From: Isoetes taiwanensis
Taxonomy: Eukaryota; Streptophyta; Lycopodiopsida; Isoetales; Isoetaceae
NCBI GenBank assembly: GCA_021234155.1
Contig: JAJEKV010000002.1
Location: 26,096,617 to 26,160,616 of the forward strand
Direction: 5' to 3'
DNA length: 64,000 nt
The position numbers and the translations under genes were made by a program. Below the pieces are notes generated by a model. That model was not told where the DNA came from and searched no databases. It was given only the letters and a program-made list of their open reading frames with translations. Every line of letters starts with the position of its first letter. Position 1 is the stretch's first letter. Of the stretch, positions 47,001 to 58,070 are shown piece by piece.

Positions 47001-48923
47001 GGCTATTTATGTCATATAAATATGTATTTAATATCTTACTCATCTATGCTCATATCTTTGGAAGTGTTGGGATATTGTTGCCCTTACAACTCTGGTATTG
47101 TCAAATATGGCTGGTATACAAATTCAAAGATCTTCAATAACATCCATAATTAGGACAACAGATCACGACAAAGGCAGTATACAAATTATGAAAGCCCATG
47201 TTCTGACTATATTGCCTATGCTGAAGCTATGTTGCCGGTGCTGCACATTTTTAACTTTTTGACTCCCACCTTATAAACAAGATGTCCATGTTTGACAAGT
47301 TCATTTGAACTATTTTCAAATATTGTAGATATCCTATTGAAAAGATTTATGCTCGAGAAGTACATACACTTACAACAAATATATCTCCAATTGTAGCCAT
47401 AACTATTATTTCTTTATCTCAGTCGATTAAATTTGTGAAACTGTATAATTCAAAATTGGTTCAAGCATCAATGTCTCTCCAACCATCTGCCCTAGATCCA
47501 ACTTGCACAATACCCTAAGAACTACAACCTCATCTTCCAGAAACTCTTCAAATCTCTGATTTGATCCAAATTTACATTATTTAATGGTAGCTCCTATTAT
47601 CCGACAAGGAAAATTAAGCACTTCATTATGGCATAAACCACTAGCAACCTGTATATGAACCTTCTATTCTCCCCCTAATGCCATTTTCGTCATTCCAGAC
47701 TCTCTTCACATCTCAATTTCGTTTATGGACCATTTCAACATGTAATAGTTTTGTAAGTATGTCCCACAATCGTTCTTTTGTTATCAAATAACACATTTGA
47801 ATGTACAAAATGCTATGCAATTTTCACACGCTTTTTTATTGACGTAGCATTTTTCGTTATCGCTATACATACAGCTAGAATTCACAATAGTGGATCTGGA
47901 TTTTCAGTTCTTTAACTTAAATTAATGAACGTACAATGAGCATCATTCACTATGTCTAAAGTGTGTTAAATTCATATGTTATTGTCATTATATATCGTTA
48001 TTATTTTGTAAGAGTTTAAAAGACCTAAGGTATTTAAAAAGAGCTTAGTAGAACACACTATGTTTTTGAAAACTATCTTAGAATTTCACGTGTTAGAGGT
48101 TCTTAAATACTGAGCTGGGACCAATCCCTTAGGATGTCTCAACCTTCTCTTGAACATCATTTACACATTCTTAACTTATGCCCAGCAACGCTGGGCACCG
48201 TTACTAGTGACAGTTATAATGATGTTTCTCCTGCATGAAGATGTTTCTCCTGCATGAAGGTCTAGAGGTAGCTGTTTGATATCTCTAGACACTCTGAATC
48301 ACATTCTTAAATAGGCGTCTGATCTGGGTCTCATTTCTTTATCTTGACCTTACATAATTTGTATTACAAGCATTACAAGGTGTAATTCTTGGATATTTTT
48401 CACATTGTACCATGTAACGTAACTGTAACTGGCAATGTATAAAGCAATATATCATGGAGCACCAACGATGCATATCTGTTGGCAGTACCATGTCTGGAAG
48501 TTCAATTGTCGTTGCTCTTAAAACGGACAAATGGTATTCAAATCTGCAAAAGTAACGAATGTACATGTAGAAGAAATGGAAGTTGCAGAGTACTGAATGC
48601 AAACAACTTTCATACCGGAAAATACTTGTCTTAAAAATGGCCCAGAGGTCCAAAATCATTCAAGACTAAGAAGGAAAAAAATAAGGGACTTGTATGAAAA
48701 TATTCCAGGAGCAGAAGTGTAAAGAAACTTCTTGTGGCAATTATGAAAAGGAGAGAAAAGTTGAGAAATCTACCTTTGGCGTAAAGAAAAATGCTAAAAT
48801 ACATAGGAAATAAACAAATTAATGGCTTAAGATTTATTATAATTAGAAGTTGGAAATCGTGTCTACATCATGCCTTTAAATGGTAGAATATGTCATGAGA
48901 TAGAACTCCAATTTATCGAATGC
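44011..48923. other. Long stretch without recognisable genes
   Basis: AT-rich. Small tandem duplications: a 36-bp unit at 46,021-46,092 ('agtgaagatgcaatgtataa') and an exact 19-bp unit at 48,221-48,258 ('gatgtttctcctgcatgaa'). No coding block supported. Confidence 0.5.
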
Positions 48924-50552
48924 TTAAATCTTGGCAGGATCCGTCGAGATTCCTTCTGCTGAGATCACATGCCCCAGGTATTCAACCTTCTCCGTTGCGA
49001 AGTGGCACTTCGACAACTTGGCGTATAACTGGTGCGTCTTTAACTTCTCAAGCACTCTCCTTAGGTGTTGTACGTGCTCTTCAAGGGATCTGCTATACAC
49101 CAAAATGTCATCAAAGAATACTATCACAAAGGTATCTAAGAACTCCCTAAAGATGTCGTTCATGAGTCTCATGAATGTTGCTGGGGAGTTCGATAAGCCG
49201 AAAAGCATTACCGTGAATTCATAGTGTCCACACCGCATTCTGAAGGCGGTTTTATGGATGTCTTCTTCCTTTATCCTGATCTGATGATAGCCTGATCTTA
49301 AGTCTATTTTGGAAAAGACTTTTGCCCCTTGGAGCTGATCCATCAAGTCGTCCGATCTGGGGAGCACATACTTATTCTTGATGGTGTGCTTGTTCAACTG
49401 CCTGTAGTCTATGCACATCCTCAAGCTACCATCCTTCTTCTTCACAAAAAGAATGGGTGCCCCAAATGGTGAGACGCTAGGTCTAATGAAGCCTAGGTCG
49501 AGCAACTCCTGCAATTGCTTCTTTAGCTCCGTCAGCTCTCGCATCGTCATTCTGTATGGAGCCTTACTCGTCGGCTTCATTCCTGATTCGAGTGCTATCT
49601 CACACTCGACTCCCCTGTAAGGAGGAAGTTGCTCGATCTCATCCGGGAAGAGATCGTGGAACTCTGTGATCAACTTAGCTATCTGCTTGGGCAACTTGTT
49701 GAGCACCTTGTCTTCCTCACTTTCTTCTGACTCGGGCTCTTCGATCTCAAGCTTGAAGATATATGGTACCTGCTCGCTCTTGATGCACTTGAGCAGCCGT
49801 TTACTAGACATACACTGCATGATGGGAACAACTTCTTTACCTGTGATCTCAATGATCTTGCCAAGCATGTATTTGAGGGTCACCTTCCGCTTTCCACAAT
49901 CAATGATGGCCCCGCTGGTCCAAGATACTCCATTCCTATGATCAAGTCATACTTGCCGATACCCATTACTTCGGCCCCCATCACGGATGTTAATTCCCCG
50001 GCAAGTCGATGTCGAAGTTTATTCTCTTGCACGCCGCTTGCCTTCTTGCTCCACTTGCTAAGACTACGGGTCTCCGGCTTTGACTTCAATGGTTTCAACT
50101 TCAACATCTCAACCATTCTTGGGGATGCAAAGTTATGGCTACTTCCCGAGTCTATCAGGACTATGAAAGACTTGGCCTTGGCCTTCCCTACTGTGAAAAT
50201 TACCTTATACTGATTCTCTGCTTGTTCTGTATCTATGGCGGCAAAAATGTGACACTCACCCTGAATATAGTCGCGTGCTGCCTCGCCGTCGTCGTCAGAC
50301 GGAGTGTCCCATCCACCCAACTCTACTAGCGCTGCGCTCATGGCGAAAGGGCGGTTCATTTCACCGTGGCCCGGCTGAAGCACACGAAGCAAAGCCGCTT
50401 TTCTATGCACTCCTGCCTCTTCTCCTTGGGCATTGCCTGCAAAAAAGACCGCACTGCCTTGGAGTAGTTTGACCCCTCTTGCTTGTCCTTGAAGGACACC
50501 TGCTTCCTCTCCTGCTGCTTCCCATGGTTGCCACTATATGGGGCTTTAGCTG
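48924..50552 (-). pseudogene. Ty3/gypsy fragment C: zinc knuckle, protease, RT (truncated)
   Basis: Minus strand from the edge of element B: a basic gag end with RLCFVCFSR (zinc knuckle, one frameshift), the protease with VLIDSGSSHNFASPRM (catalytic DSG), then a long RT frame. This has [48 protein letters not shown] and the catalytic FFDDILVYS, ending at [12 protein letters not shown]. The sequence then stops matching at 48,924; RNase H, integrase and LTR are absent. It resembles element B's pol and plant chromoviruses (Tekay-like). The right end is cut by the 5' LTR of B. The end of the window (63,833-64,000) may hold its continuation. Confidence 0.88.
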
Positions 50553-52220
50553 TGTGACGTTCCACGTATTTATATGGTATACGTAACGTATTTATATGGT
50601 AATTATACGGTATACCTATAAATGTACTGACACGTCACCCGATAAAGGTACGCCATTATGGGGTATTGTAACATAGGGGGTTGACCTAGAAGGGATTAAG
50701 TTAGCTATGCTAATTTAATCATTAAGGATAATAACCTATAATCTAGAGATTAATATTAAATGGGTTAATTAGACCAATAAATGCTTTGGGAAGGCGCCAC
50801 CTGGCCTAATTCGATTGGCCAGCATGGGGATTTCCAAATTGGGCTGTCAACCCATCCCTATTGCTAATTGACTCCCAAAATTAGGTCCAAGAAGGAGCGG
50901 GGGCTGGCCCTACCCCTCACTTGGCGCGCCACCAGACCAAGTACTTTTTACCTGTGTAGCTGAAGTTGAACACCAAGATCAAGAAGATGGAGATCCCCAA
51001 CGACAATGGATCGAGTCGAAACACAGGTGGGTGGCTAGTGTAGTTGTGAATTCTAGGATAAGCGCCCCTGTTGGGCACCTGTTTGGGTTGTTGGTCTATT
51101 CTCTCTTTGTGTTTTTACTCGTGGGAACTAACCCTTGATTGTAAGGTAGGTTCTCTCTATATATTTGATTAAGGATTACGCTTGTAATGGATGGATTGGT
51201 GGTTGTTAGCCTAGTGTTACTCGAAATGGGGAATTAAGGGGGAGGTAGAGACCTCTGAGGCTATTTATTGTAGTATGCTCCTAGATAGAGCCCTGTATTA
51301 TCCCGTTATATGCGGCCTGTGCACAAGAGCCCACCGGGTCATAGATGCTATGGTACTGGCTTAGCACCAGACAAGGAACACAGTGGTGAAGTGGAGGTGG
51401 GGTCTTGCACGAACATAAAAGGGCTCACGGGACTCCTATAGCGAGCTAGACGATAGCCGGTCACGTAGAGGGGCGGGTATGGGTCCGACACTCCCCTGGT
51501 GGGAAGGTGTGACCCGTATGGGGCACCTTGCACTTTGAGTAGATTTAGGGTGAGTAAGTCGGCACGGATGCGGGGGGCCCGATGCGGCACGTATTCTCTA
51601 GCTTCGCCCATGGAGCCACCTGTGATTACGGAAGGGGGCGCTTCCACGACCTGCCTCATCGGACCGGGGCTTCATGAACCACGGAGTAGGCTCAGCGGGG
51701 TGATGCCTCGAGCTGCGTCTCCCAAGGCTATAGCGGCGCCATAGCGTGAATTGACCCATCTGCAAAGTGTGCACGGGGGAGGGCGGATGGAGTGGACAAC
51801 CCTAGCCAATGTTCTATGCCAGCCAAGCGCCATGTCAAGATTAAATGCGCTGCTGATCTCTTGAGGCCTAGCCATCGGTCGATCCTCCTTTGGTGCGAGG
51901 CAGGGGTAGAACCATGGGTTTGGGGTGTTTTCTTAGGTTTAGATGCATATTCTTTGCCGTTGGTATTTGGATGGATATGCCACCCTTGAGGTGGTTATTT
52001 ATATGTGATTTATCTTTGTGTGCTAACCCTTGTATTCACGCTTCCGCGACGTAGGAGCCCATTGAAGGCGTGGGCGAATGACCCCGTGTCCTTCTTTTCG
52101 GGCATCGTATTATAGATGGCCGAAATGGATGAGGAGGAGCCTGTTCATGGCGAGTTGGTCGCCATGGGAGAAAAGTCCCGTATGTATCGTCAGGGTCGTA
52201 TATGTTCAGGGAGCGTCACA
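50553..52220 (+). repeat. Element B 5' LTR
   Basis: Starts TGTGACGTTCC and ends GGAGCGTCACA, directly before the PBS. A TATA-like CTCTATATATTT near 51,155-51,166 is retained in the 3' LTR (about 62,762). Long identical stretches with 62,166-63,832 alternate with dense clusters of indels. Confidence 0.9.
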
Positions 52221-52221
52221 G

Positions 52222-52233
52222 TGGTATCAGAGC
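52222..52233 (+). other. Element B primer binding site (tRNA-iMet)
   Basis: TGGTATCAGAGC one base after the LTR end, the same site as in element A. Confidence 0.95.
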
Positions 52234-52384
52234 ATGGTTCTGGGAAGCCAAACTATTGCACTGGCCACATACTAACTCGATAGATCGTTAGCTAGAGAGT
52301 GAGGATTTTGGAGTAGTATGAGTTTTTGGGTGGTGTAATGGATGCCGTCATGCTTGCTTTAACGTGGTCTAATTGTAATTAAGA

Positions 52385-52488
52385 GGGGTGTACCCGGTAC
52401 CCAACCCTAACCCTAAGTGGCGGGCAGGGGGTACCCGGGTGTCGCTGGCGCCCGTAGAAACCTCGGGGTAGGGGGTGCCCGCCACCTC

Positions 52489-52532
<44 letters not shown>

Positions 52533-52640
52533 AACCCTAAGTGGCGGGCGGGGTGCCCGGGGTACCCCGCTCCGTCAGCGACGTCGAGGTAGGGGGTGCC
52601 CGCCACCTCGAAAAACGCGCTCCGCCACTTTTTCATAAAA
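52385..52640. repeat. Duplicated inverted-repeat unit with telomere-like words and A39
   Basis: Two related units flank a run of 39 A (52,491-52,529). Each begins CCTAACCCTAAGTGGCGGGC and ends GGTGCCCGCCACCTCG, so AGTGGCGGGC pairs with GCCCGCCACCT as a stem. CCCTAA words sit at the start of each unit. Confidence 0.8.
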
Positions 52641-52844
52641 AGTTTTTTTAGGGTTAAAATTTTAAAAGTTAGTCAAAGGTAACTTTTCTTTCACTTTTTT
52701 TTTTACGCCTAGCGCTTCCTTGAGCTCCGCCTAGCCGCCATAGCCGCCCGGGTGGAAGCTTCTCTCCGCCATAGCCAGACCTCGTCCCTCACCTTTCTCT
52801 CTCAAGCGCCTGCCCAGCGCCCACCTAGTTCCTGCCTTTCAAGG

Positions 52845-53045
52845 ATGGAGGAAGCCAAGCAAGTCTACTCGCGTAAGCCTCGCTACTCCAAGTCCCCTAT
52901 AGAGTCTCGATGGCTCAAGCTGGCACCCGCGCCCAAACCCCTCGCTGAGGGAGGGAGGCCAAAACAGGAGGAGCTACTTGGAGTACTTTGTCAAACAGCT
53001 TCTATGAAGGAGTTAGGATACCTTTTAAAGCTCTTTTTGCTATAA
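52845..53045 (+). CDS. Short open frame in element B leader, unrecognised
   Basis: Starts MEEAKQVYSRKPRYSKSPIE and ends at a stop near 53,045. The basic start might be a diverged tail of the H3-like ORF, as in element A, but I see no firm match. Confidence 0.25.
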   Translation: MEEAKQVYSRKPRYSKSPIESRWLKLAPAPKPLAEGGRPKQEELLGVLCQTASMKELGYLLKLFLL

Positions 53046-53439
53046 CTTGGCTTAGTGTACAAGCTTAATGCCATCCAAGAAGCGTTTTACAGTAGTTGGC
53101 GGGGAAGATGGCGTCCAAAAAGTATACGGTACTTTCCACTTGGAAGGGGCGAGCAATCTGGCGGAGGCCATACAAACACACTCCCAAAACATTTTGCAAA
53201 TGGCACAAGGCGGAATTGCGGTGGCTTGCATCGATGACCCAGTTTAGGATACCGCTATCTAGGAAGCGGGATGTGCCTCTTTGATGGGGGATCCTACACT
53301 CTCCCGGCTTTTTCATATGAGGAGGAAACTAATCGCATTATCACGGGAAGGCTGGAACACCGAATTCTTCACGAGATCAATTCCGGTAGCGTACGTCGAG
53401 CTGGATATGCGAACCAACCCTCCACGCTATTTTCTGGAA

Positions 53440-54192
53440 CTTACCGGAAAGAACGAGAGATTCGGATAGCCGGGGAAAAGCGGCGAGGAGGGCAGGCGGC
53501 TCTCCTAGCACAACACGAAAGGCAACACGTTGGCCGGAGGAGGCTGCTAAGCCGAAGGATACTATCCATCGCGGCCGAGGTAGAACAAGAGCGAAATCTG
53601 GAGAAGAGAATGCAGGGGACGAGCGGAGAGAAACAAGAGAGGGCAACCGGCCGTGAAGGAGCGGCGAGGAAGGAAGAGGAAGAAAGGCATCGGCCGGGAG
53701 AAACCACCGCGAAGTCCGTGTTCCTCCGAAGACAAAAAGAAGACACCCCAAAGATCACGGTGCTCGGTATAAGGATCAGCTTAGGGCTCGAGGAGGAATC
53801 GCTAAAATTTGCGAGGGATAACCGTGGGACAACATCATCCGTAAAACCCGGCATCCCGAAACAATGAGGAAGACTCTACCCGGGCTGCACCCCAACCTAG
53901 GAGGAGGCATCGTTACAAGCACGGTACAAGTGGCACTTCGAGATAAGGAAGTACCAGAAATCCACCGAGTTTCTTTACGAAAACTTCCTTTCCGCGTCGT
54001 CCGAGATTGCCCAAAATTTAAGAGCCGGACCTTCGTTTTTCAAACTCATGCCATTCTAGCACTTGAGGCGGGGAGGCTTACTTGGTGGCCCTCTTTGGCG
54101 ATGCAAACCTATGTGCCATCCATGCCAAGCGGTAACCATCATGACAAAAGACCTACGGTTGGCACGCCCGGATCCGTGGGGAGCGGTCATAA
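53440..54192 (+). CDS. Element B histone H3-like ORF (charged tail and H3 core, frameshifted)
   Basis: An Arg/Glu-rich segment (about 53,440-53,860) precedes an H3 core that is close to canonical: RRRHRYKHGT at about 53,909, then IRKYQKSTEFL (canonical IRKYQKSTELL), EIAQN, QTHAILAL, VTIMTKDLRLAR and RIRGERS with a TAA stop at 54,190-54,192. At least five single-base frame slips lie between these blocks. The core covers alpha-N through the C-terminus, in the same place as in element A (after PBS, before ORF2). Upstream start not fixed. Alternative: a histone H3 cDNA captured by this copy; the parallel with A speaks against that. A shadow frame shows the same residues more weakly. Confidence 0.82.
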
Positions 54193-54446
54193 TTATGTAC
54201 ATAACAATTTTGTATCTATGTAAATCGGTATATATATATATATTAATCTGAGCTGTTTTGACTTCTTATTTTAAATTGTGAATTTTCCTACAATTACAAA
54301 AAAAATTAACTGAAAAAAAAAAAAAAAAAAGAGATGATGAGCTGGCCTCGAGAGCCGTGCCCCGCAAGTTAAATATTCGAGTCATTTTAGGGTTTCCTCA
54401 TTTCTTACTCCTGTTTCCTTCTTCCTCCCATCTTCCTTGCTGCGTG

Positions 54447-55813
54447 ATGGACTCTGTTGGCCGACTAGCATGGTATATGGGAGGCGAGCAATGGGACCCC
54501 GGGTTCCTTACCCTCTCTTGGATTGTATGTTGCGAGTTGATCGACCTCATCGACAATATCTTGGCGCCCACCACGACTATCGACCTTTGTAGAGTTCTAT
54601 GATGAGGAAATATTGCACGAGGTGGAATTCTTTGGGGAACCGCCCCAACCTTATCTTCCGCGAGATATTGTGGAGCATATGTTGGGAGATGATGCCCCGA
54701 TTATGACATCCTCAAGGGCATCATCGAGCGTGCTAAAGCGCTCCCATTATTGATTGTGGCTCTAATGGGCTATACTTTGAAGCCCGGTTGCCCTTGCTCT
54801 TATTATGGGCGGTATGTAGATGGAATGCCGACACGCTTTAGAGCAAGCTAAAGCCCCACTTCCTCGAGATCGAGGAGGAGGACGGCGGATAAACTTTGCT
54901 GATTTTGTGCGATGGAAGGAGTTAGCTAAAGAGGCCTTTACCTCGTAGTAAGGGCCAAGCACTTGTGGGATTGAGTTAAGCTTGCTACCATCAAGGTTGG
55001 GGATCAAGATTACTTGCTGGCGGCAACATTCAATGGGCGTATCGACATATAGCCAATAAGGGTATTAGCGAGGGACCGCTCACCTTCTCTATGAGCTGGC
55101 GAATATTGTCGGGGTCGACATGATTTCATTGATTACTCTAAGCCCCAATTATGCGCCGGAGATACATCAGCTGCTCAATTATCAACCTCTTGATGTTGAG
55201 CCTATCGGCCTTACTCTTGTCCTTTCGCCCGATTAATGATTGAGGGTACCCCATCTTGAGTTCACGAATCGGCTTTCCGAACTTCTGAGGGCCACATGTG
55301 CCCAACATCAACGGCGTCGTCGTCAAAATTTGGGAGGGCGACCCAACCATGGAGGATTTATGTGATGAGAACCGGTATGCTCGGGAGGAGAAAGACTTTG
55401 CCATGGAGGAGGAACTACCTCAAATTTGGAGTGCAGGTTGGCCTCTTCAACCCATCCAATGGTTCGGGGCACGAAAATGCCATATTACCGGTTTTCTTGT
55501 CGGCTTTTACAAGCGGAGCCGGGTTCTCTTCTTTGCTAAGGCAATTGCCCTGGCGGAGGCGGTATGTATGGGCATTAAGGGCACTTTCCACCACAGTAGG
55601 CCACAAGAAGTTAGCTCTAACCTTGGCGAGATCATCCTAGTGAACCGTGATCTTGCCATTGCGGTGTTTGACCATGAGATTGGTTCTTGGATGAACATGA
55701 GTCTGCTGGTTTCTTGGCCATTGGCTACAAATGTTCCTCGAAATAGCTTCATCAGTGCCTCATCATTAATCCTAGCGTGTTACTCCTCTGACATCGACCC
55801 GAGCCCGGTTTGA
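54447..55813 (+). CDS. Element B ORF2-like region (unknown function)
   Basis: Starts MDSVGRLAWYMGGEQWDPGF; after a frameshift near 54,595 reads YDEEILHEVEFFGEPP and DIVEHMLGDDAP, matching YDQQILPWEVSLPP and the following LG pattern of element A ORF2. Further open segments reach 55,813, the last (55,298-55,813, 171 aa) starting MPNINGVVVKIWEGDPTMED. Several stops interrupt it. No known domain. Confidence 0.5.
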
Positions 55814-56828
55814 TACTCAAGCACAAGATGTTGTGGATCGACCTCTTAGTTTTTAGGTTTCATTGGGTCATCGTATGAAATTTTGTTAATTTTGATTGGC
55901 ATTACCTCTAGTGGGCCAACACTAAAATCTATGTACTGTTTCAATCTTATATATATTCAGGATATCTTCTTATGTTCTTGCACTGTTGAAAACCATTGAA
56001 TTGTTTTCTCCTTTCAATGATTAATTATCTTCCTTTAAGTTGGAGTGGAAGGAAATTGTTCAATGTATATATAATTATTCACGTATGTCGTCTTGCGGAA
56101 GAAACACTTGAGGAATACCGGGGCGGGATCACCGTCGATAAGAATGGATGAGCAGGGACCTCTGAGCAGGACTATGGGGAACGATACAGCGAGTATCTGA
56201 GCGGGAAGTTGGCGATGACATAGCGGAGCTTAGGGTGCGGAACAACCTTATGATCGACAAGGGGATGGAAATAGTTACTCTCCTTCGAGCGTCGCGTGCG
56301 ATGATCGAAATGGACTCTTTCCCATACTTGGGATTATTGGAATATGACCCCACATCAAGCTTTTGATGATGCTAATGATCATCTCGGCAAATCTTCTACG
56401 CCTTTGCGAAAGCTCTTCAACCTTCGATTATTAGCCCCACTTGGGATTATCAACCCGTTATTATCCGGCTTGGGCGCGTTACAAGCTCGTCGGTACGTGC
56501 GTGAAGTGTCGCGCTATCTTGTCATGTATCCCTACGCAAAACCCTTAAGCCGTAATTTCCGGTTTTGTGTGTTCCTATGTTTCACTATGGCTAGGAAATG
56601 GCACATATCGAGGCCTCTCTGTATGTATATATAACTATAAGTTTATAAGCGTGTTCCGTATGAACTTCTTTGATGTAGCGTCATTTCGATTGTAATTGGA
56701 AGCTTCCGTCCTTTTTCGTGTTCACTTTGTGTTTCTCGATACTACTCAAAATGACTTTGTTATAACACTTATTGTTATCGTACTCTTTTCTTATATCATC
56801 ATTATGTTTAATATAGGCGGTGCCGCAA
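55814..56828. other. Element B segment between ORF2 and gag
   Basis: Coding-like blocks remain (DDIAELRVRNNLMIDKGMEI near 56,215; RRYVREVSRYLVMYPYAK near 56,490), interrupted by stops. Could be the end of ORF2 or a third ORF. No family recognised. Confidence 0.35.
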
Positions 56829-58070
56829 TGCCGCTGGCGATACCCTCAAGCGCCCGGTCGGTTAACACCCGAACAAAATTGATCTTTGATGAAAAAAGCG
56901 GTTAAAGCCGAATTACAGGCCCTCGTCTTGCATGCTAACCCACCACGGCATGTACAGCGGGGATGCAGGAGTTACCTCCGTTGCCACCTAGTCCACACTG
57001 CGGCGGCCGTCCCCCCCCCGAACCGGTCCACCACCCGTGCGGAAGAGGTCCCACTCTAAACGCCCGGCCAGACTCCTCTAGAGCGGTGCCACCTCCTCAA
57101 AGTCTGCCGCCCGGTGTCATCTGAATCATCCGCATCATCGGTGGTCATGCAAAGCGCCCGAGATAAGGAATCCGCCAAGGCAGTTGTCTGACCATAACTA
57201 GTATATGGAAGAATAGGAAATTGGCCCGGTTTGATGGGAAATCTAGAAGCGGCTTGAATGCGAATCTGGCTGGATGAAATGAAGGAGTTGGCGGAGTCCT
57301 ATGGCATGGCAGAGAAGGATACGAGGAAAGGTTGCCACCACAAACCTTACGGACTGCCGTATTTGGTGGAAGGGCTATGCGAGCCAAACATCACGGGCGG
57401 GAGTAGATGCAAATTCAGAAAGTTTGCCAAGGCCTTCAAATCGCATTATGTGCCTCGTGCACATAAATGCCAACAGATCGAACTTTCTGAGTTGGGAGCG
57501 AAAGAGTATGTCCGTCTGAGCTTACGGATGAGTTTATGCGCTGAGGCTGTATGTACACAGTATGAATGAGAAAAAGGCGGTGGAGGGCTATATTGAGGGT
57601 TTGGCACCATCGATCAAGCGGATGGTTAAGGCCATCGACCAAAATCGATTCTGAGCCGGCCGTAGCATTGAGCCTCGAGGAGGACATACCAAGGAATCGA
57701 TATCCAGCGTCACGCTTCTTACTTCGCTGACCCGGCCGTCCACACCTTACAAACCCGCTCTCCAAGTCGGGGCCCTCTCGGCCGAACTCTTCACGGTTAG
57801 CCCGAGGAGAAAGAAAGTAAACTTTTAGCATGGGGATAAAGCGAGAACAATCTTTGGTAAGGAAGTTGAAACCTCTTACTGTCCATTCCTAAAGAGGCGA
57901 GGAAGAACATTTGCTTGTAGAGATAAGGCATATTACGGTGTATGAGGCACGGACACTTCATGCGAAATTGCCCATATGTTACCCGGACTGCCCCGGTGGC
58001 CATGGCCCGACCTTGGCTGGGGCGATATTGAGTCAACATTACCTGGCGGCGAGGGCGCTCCCGAGTACAT
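56829..58070 (+). pseudogene. Element B gag with zinc knuckle
   Basis: From the ATG near 56,829. The capsid-like core is at about 57,180-57,700: WLDEMKELAESYGM (57,265 onward), then IWWKGYA, FAKAFKSHYVP, and EYV/FMRL-like segments typical of Ty3 gag, ending with AVALSLEED-type residues. A CCHC knuckle (C.....GHFMRNC) sits near 57,935-57,975. Frameshifts throughout. Confidence 0.75.

Noticed and set aside
52379-52640. Telomere repeat array
   Set aside because: Only a few CCCTAA words per unit, tied to the duplicated hairpin; no array.
53864-54223. Independent 119-aa protein starting at 53,864
   Set aside because: Its residues are the H3 core seen partly out of frame; the Met lies at a frame slip.
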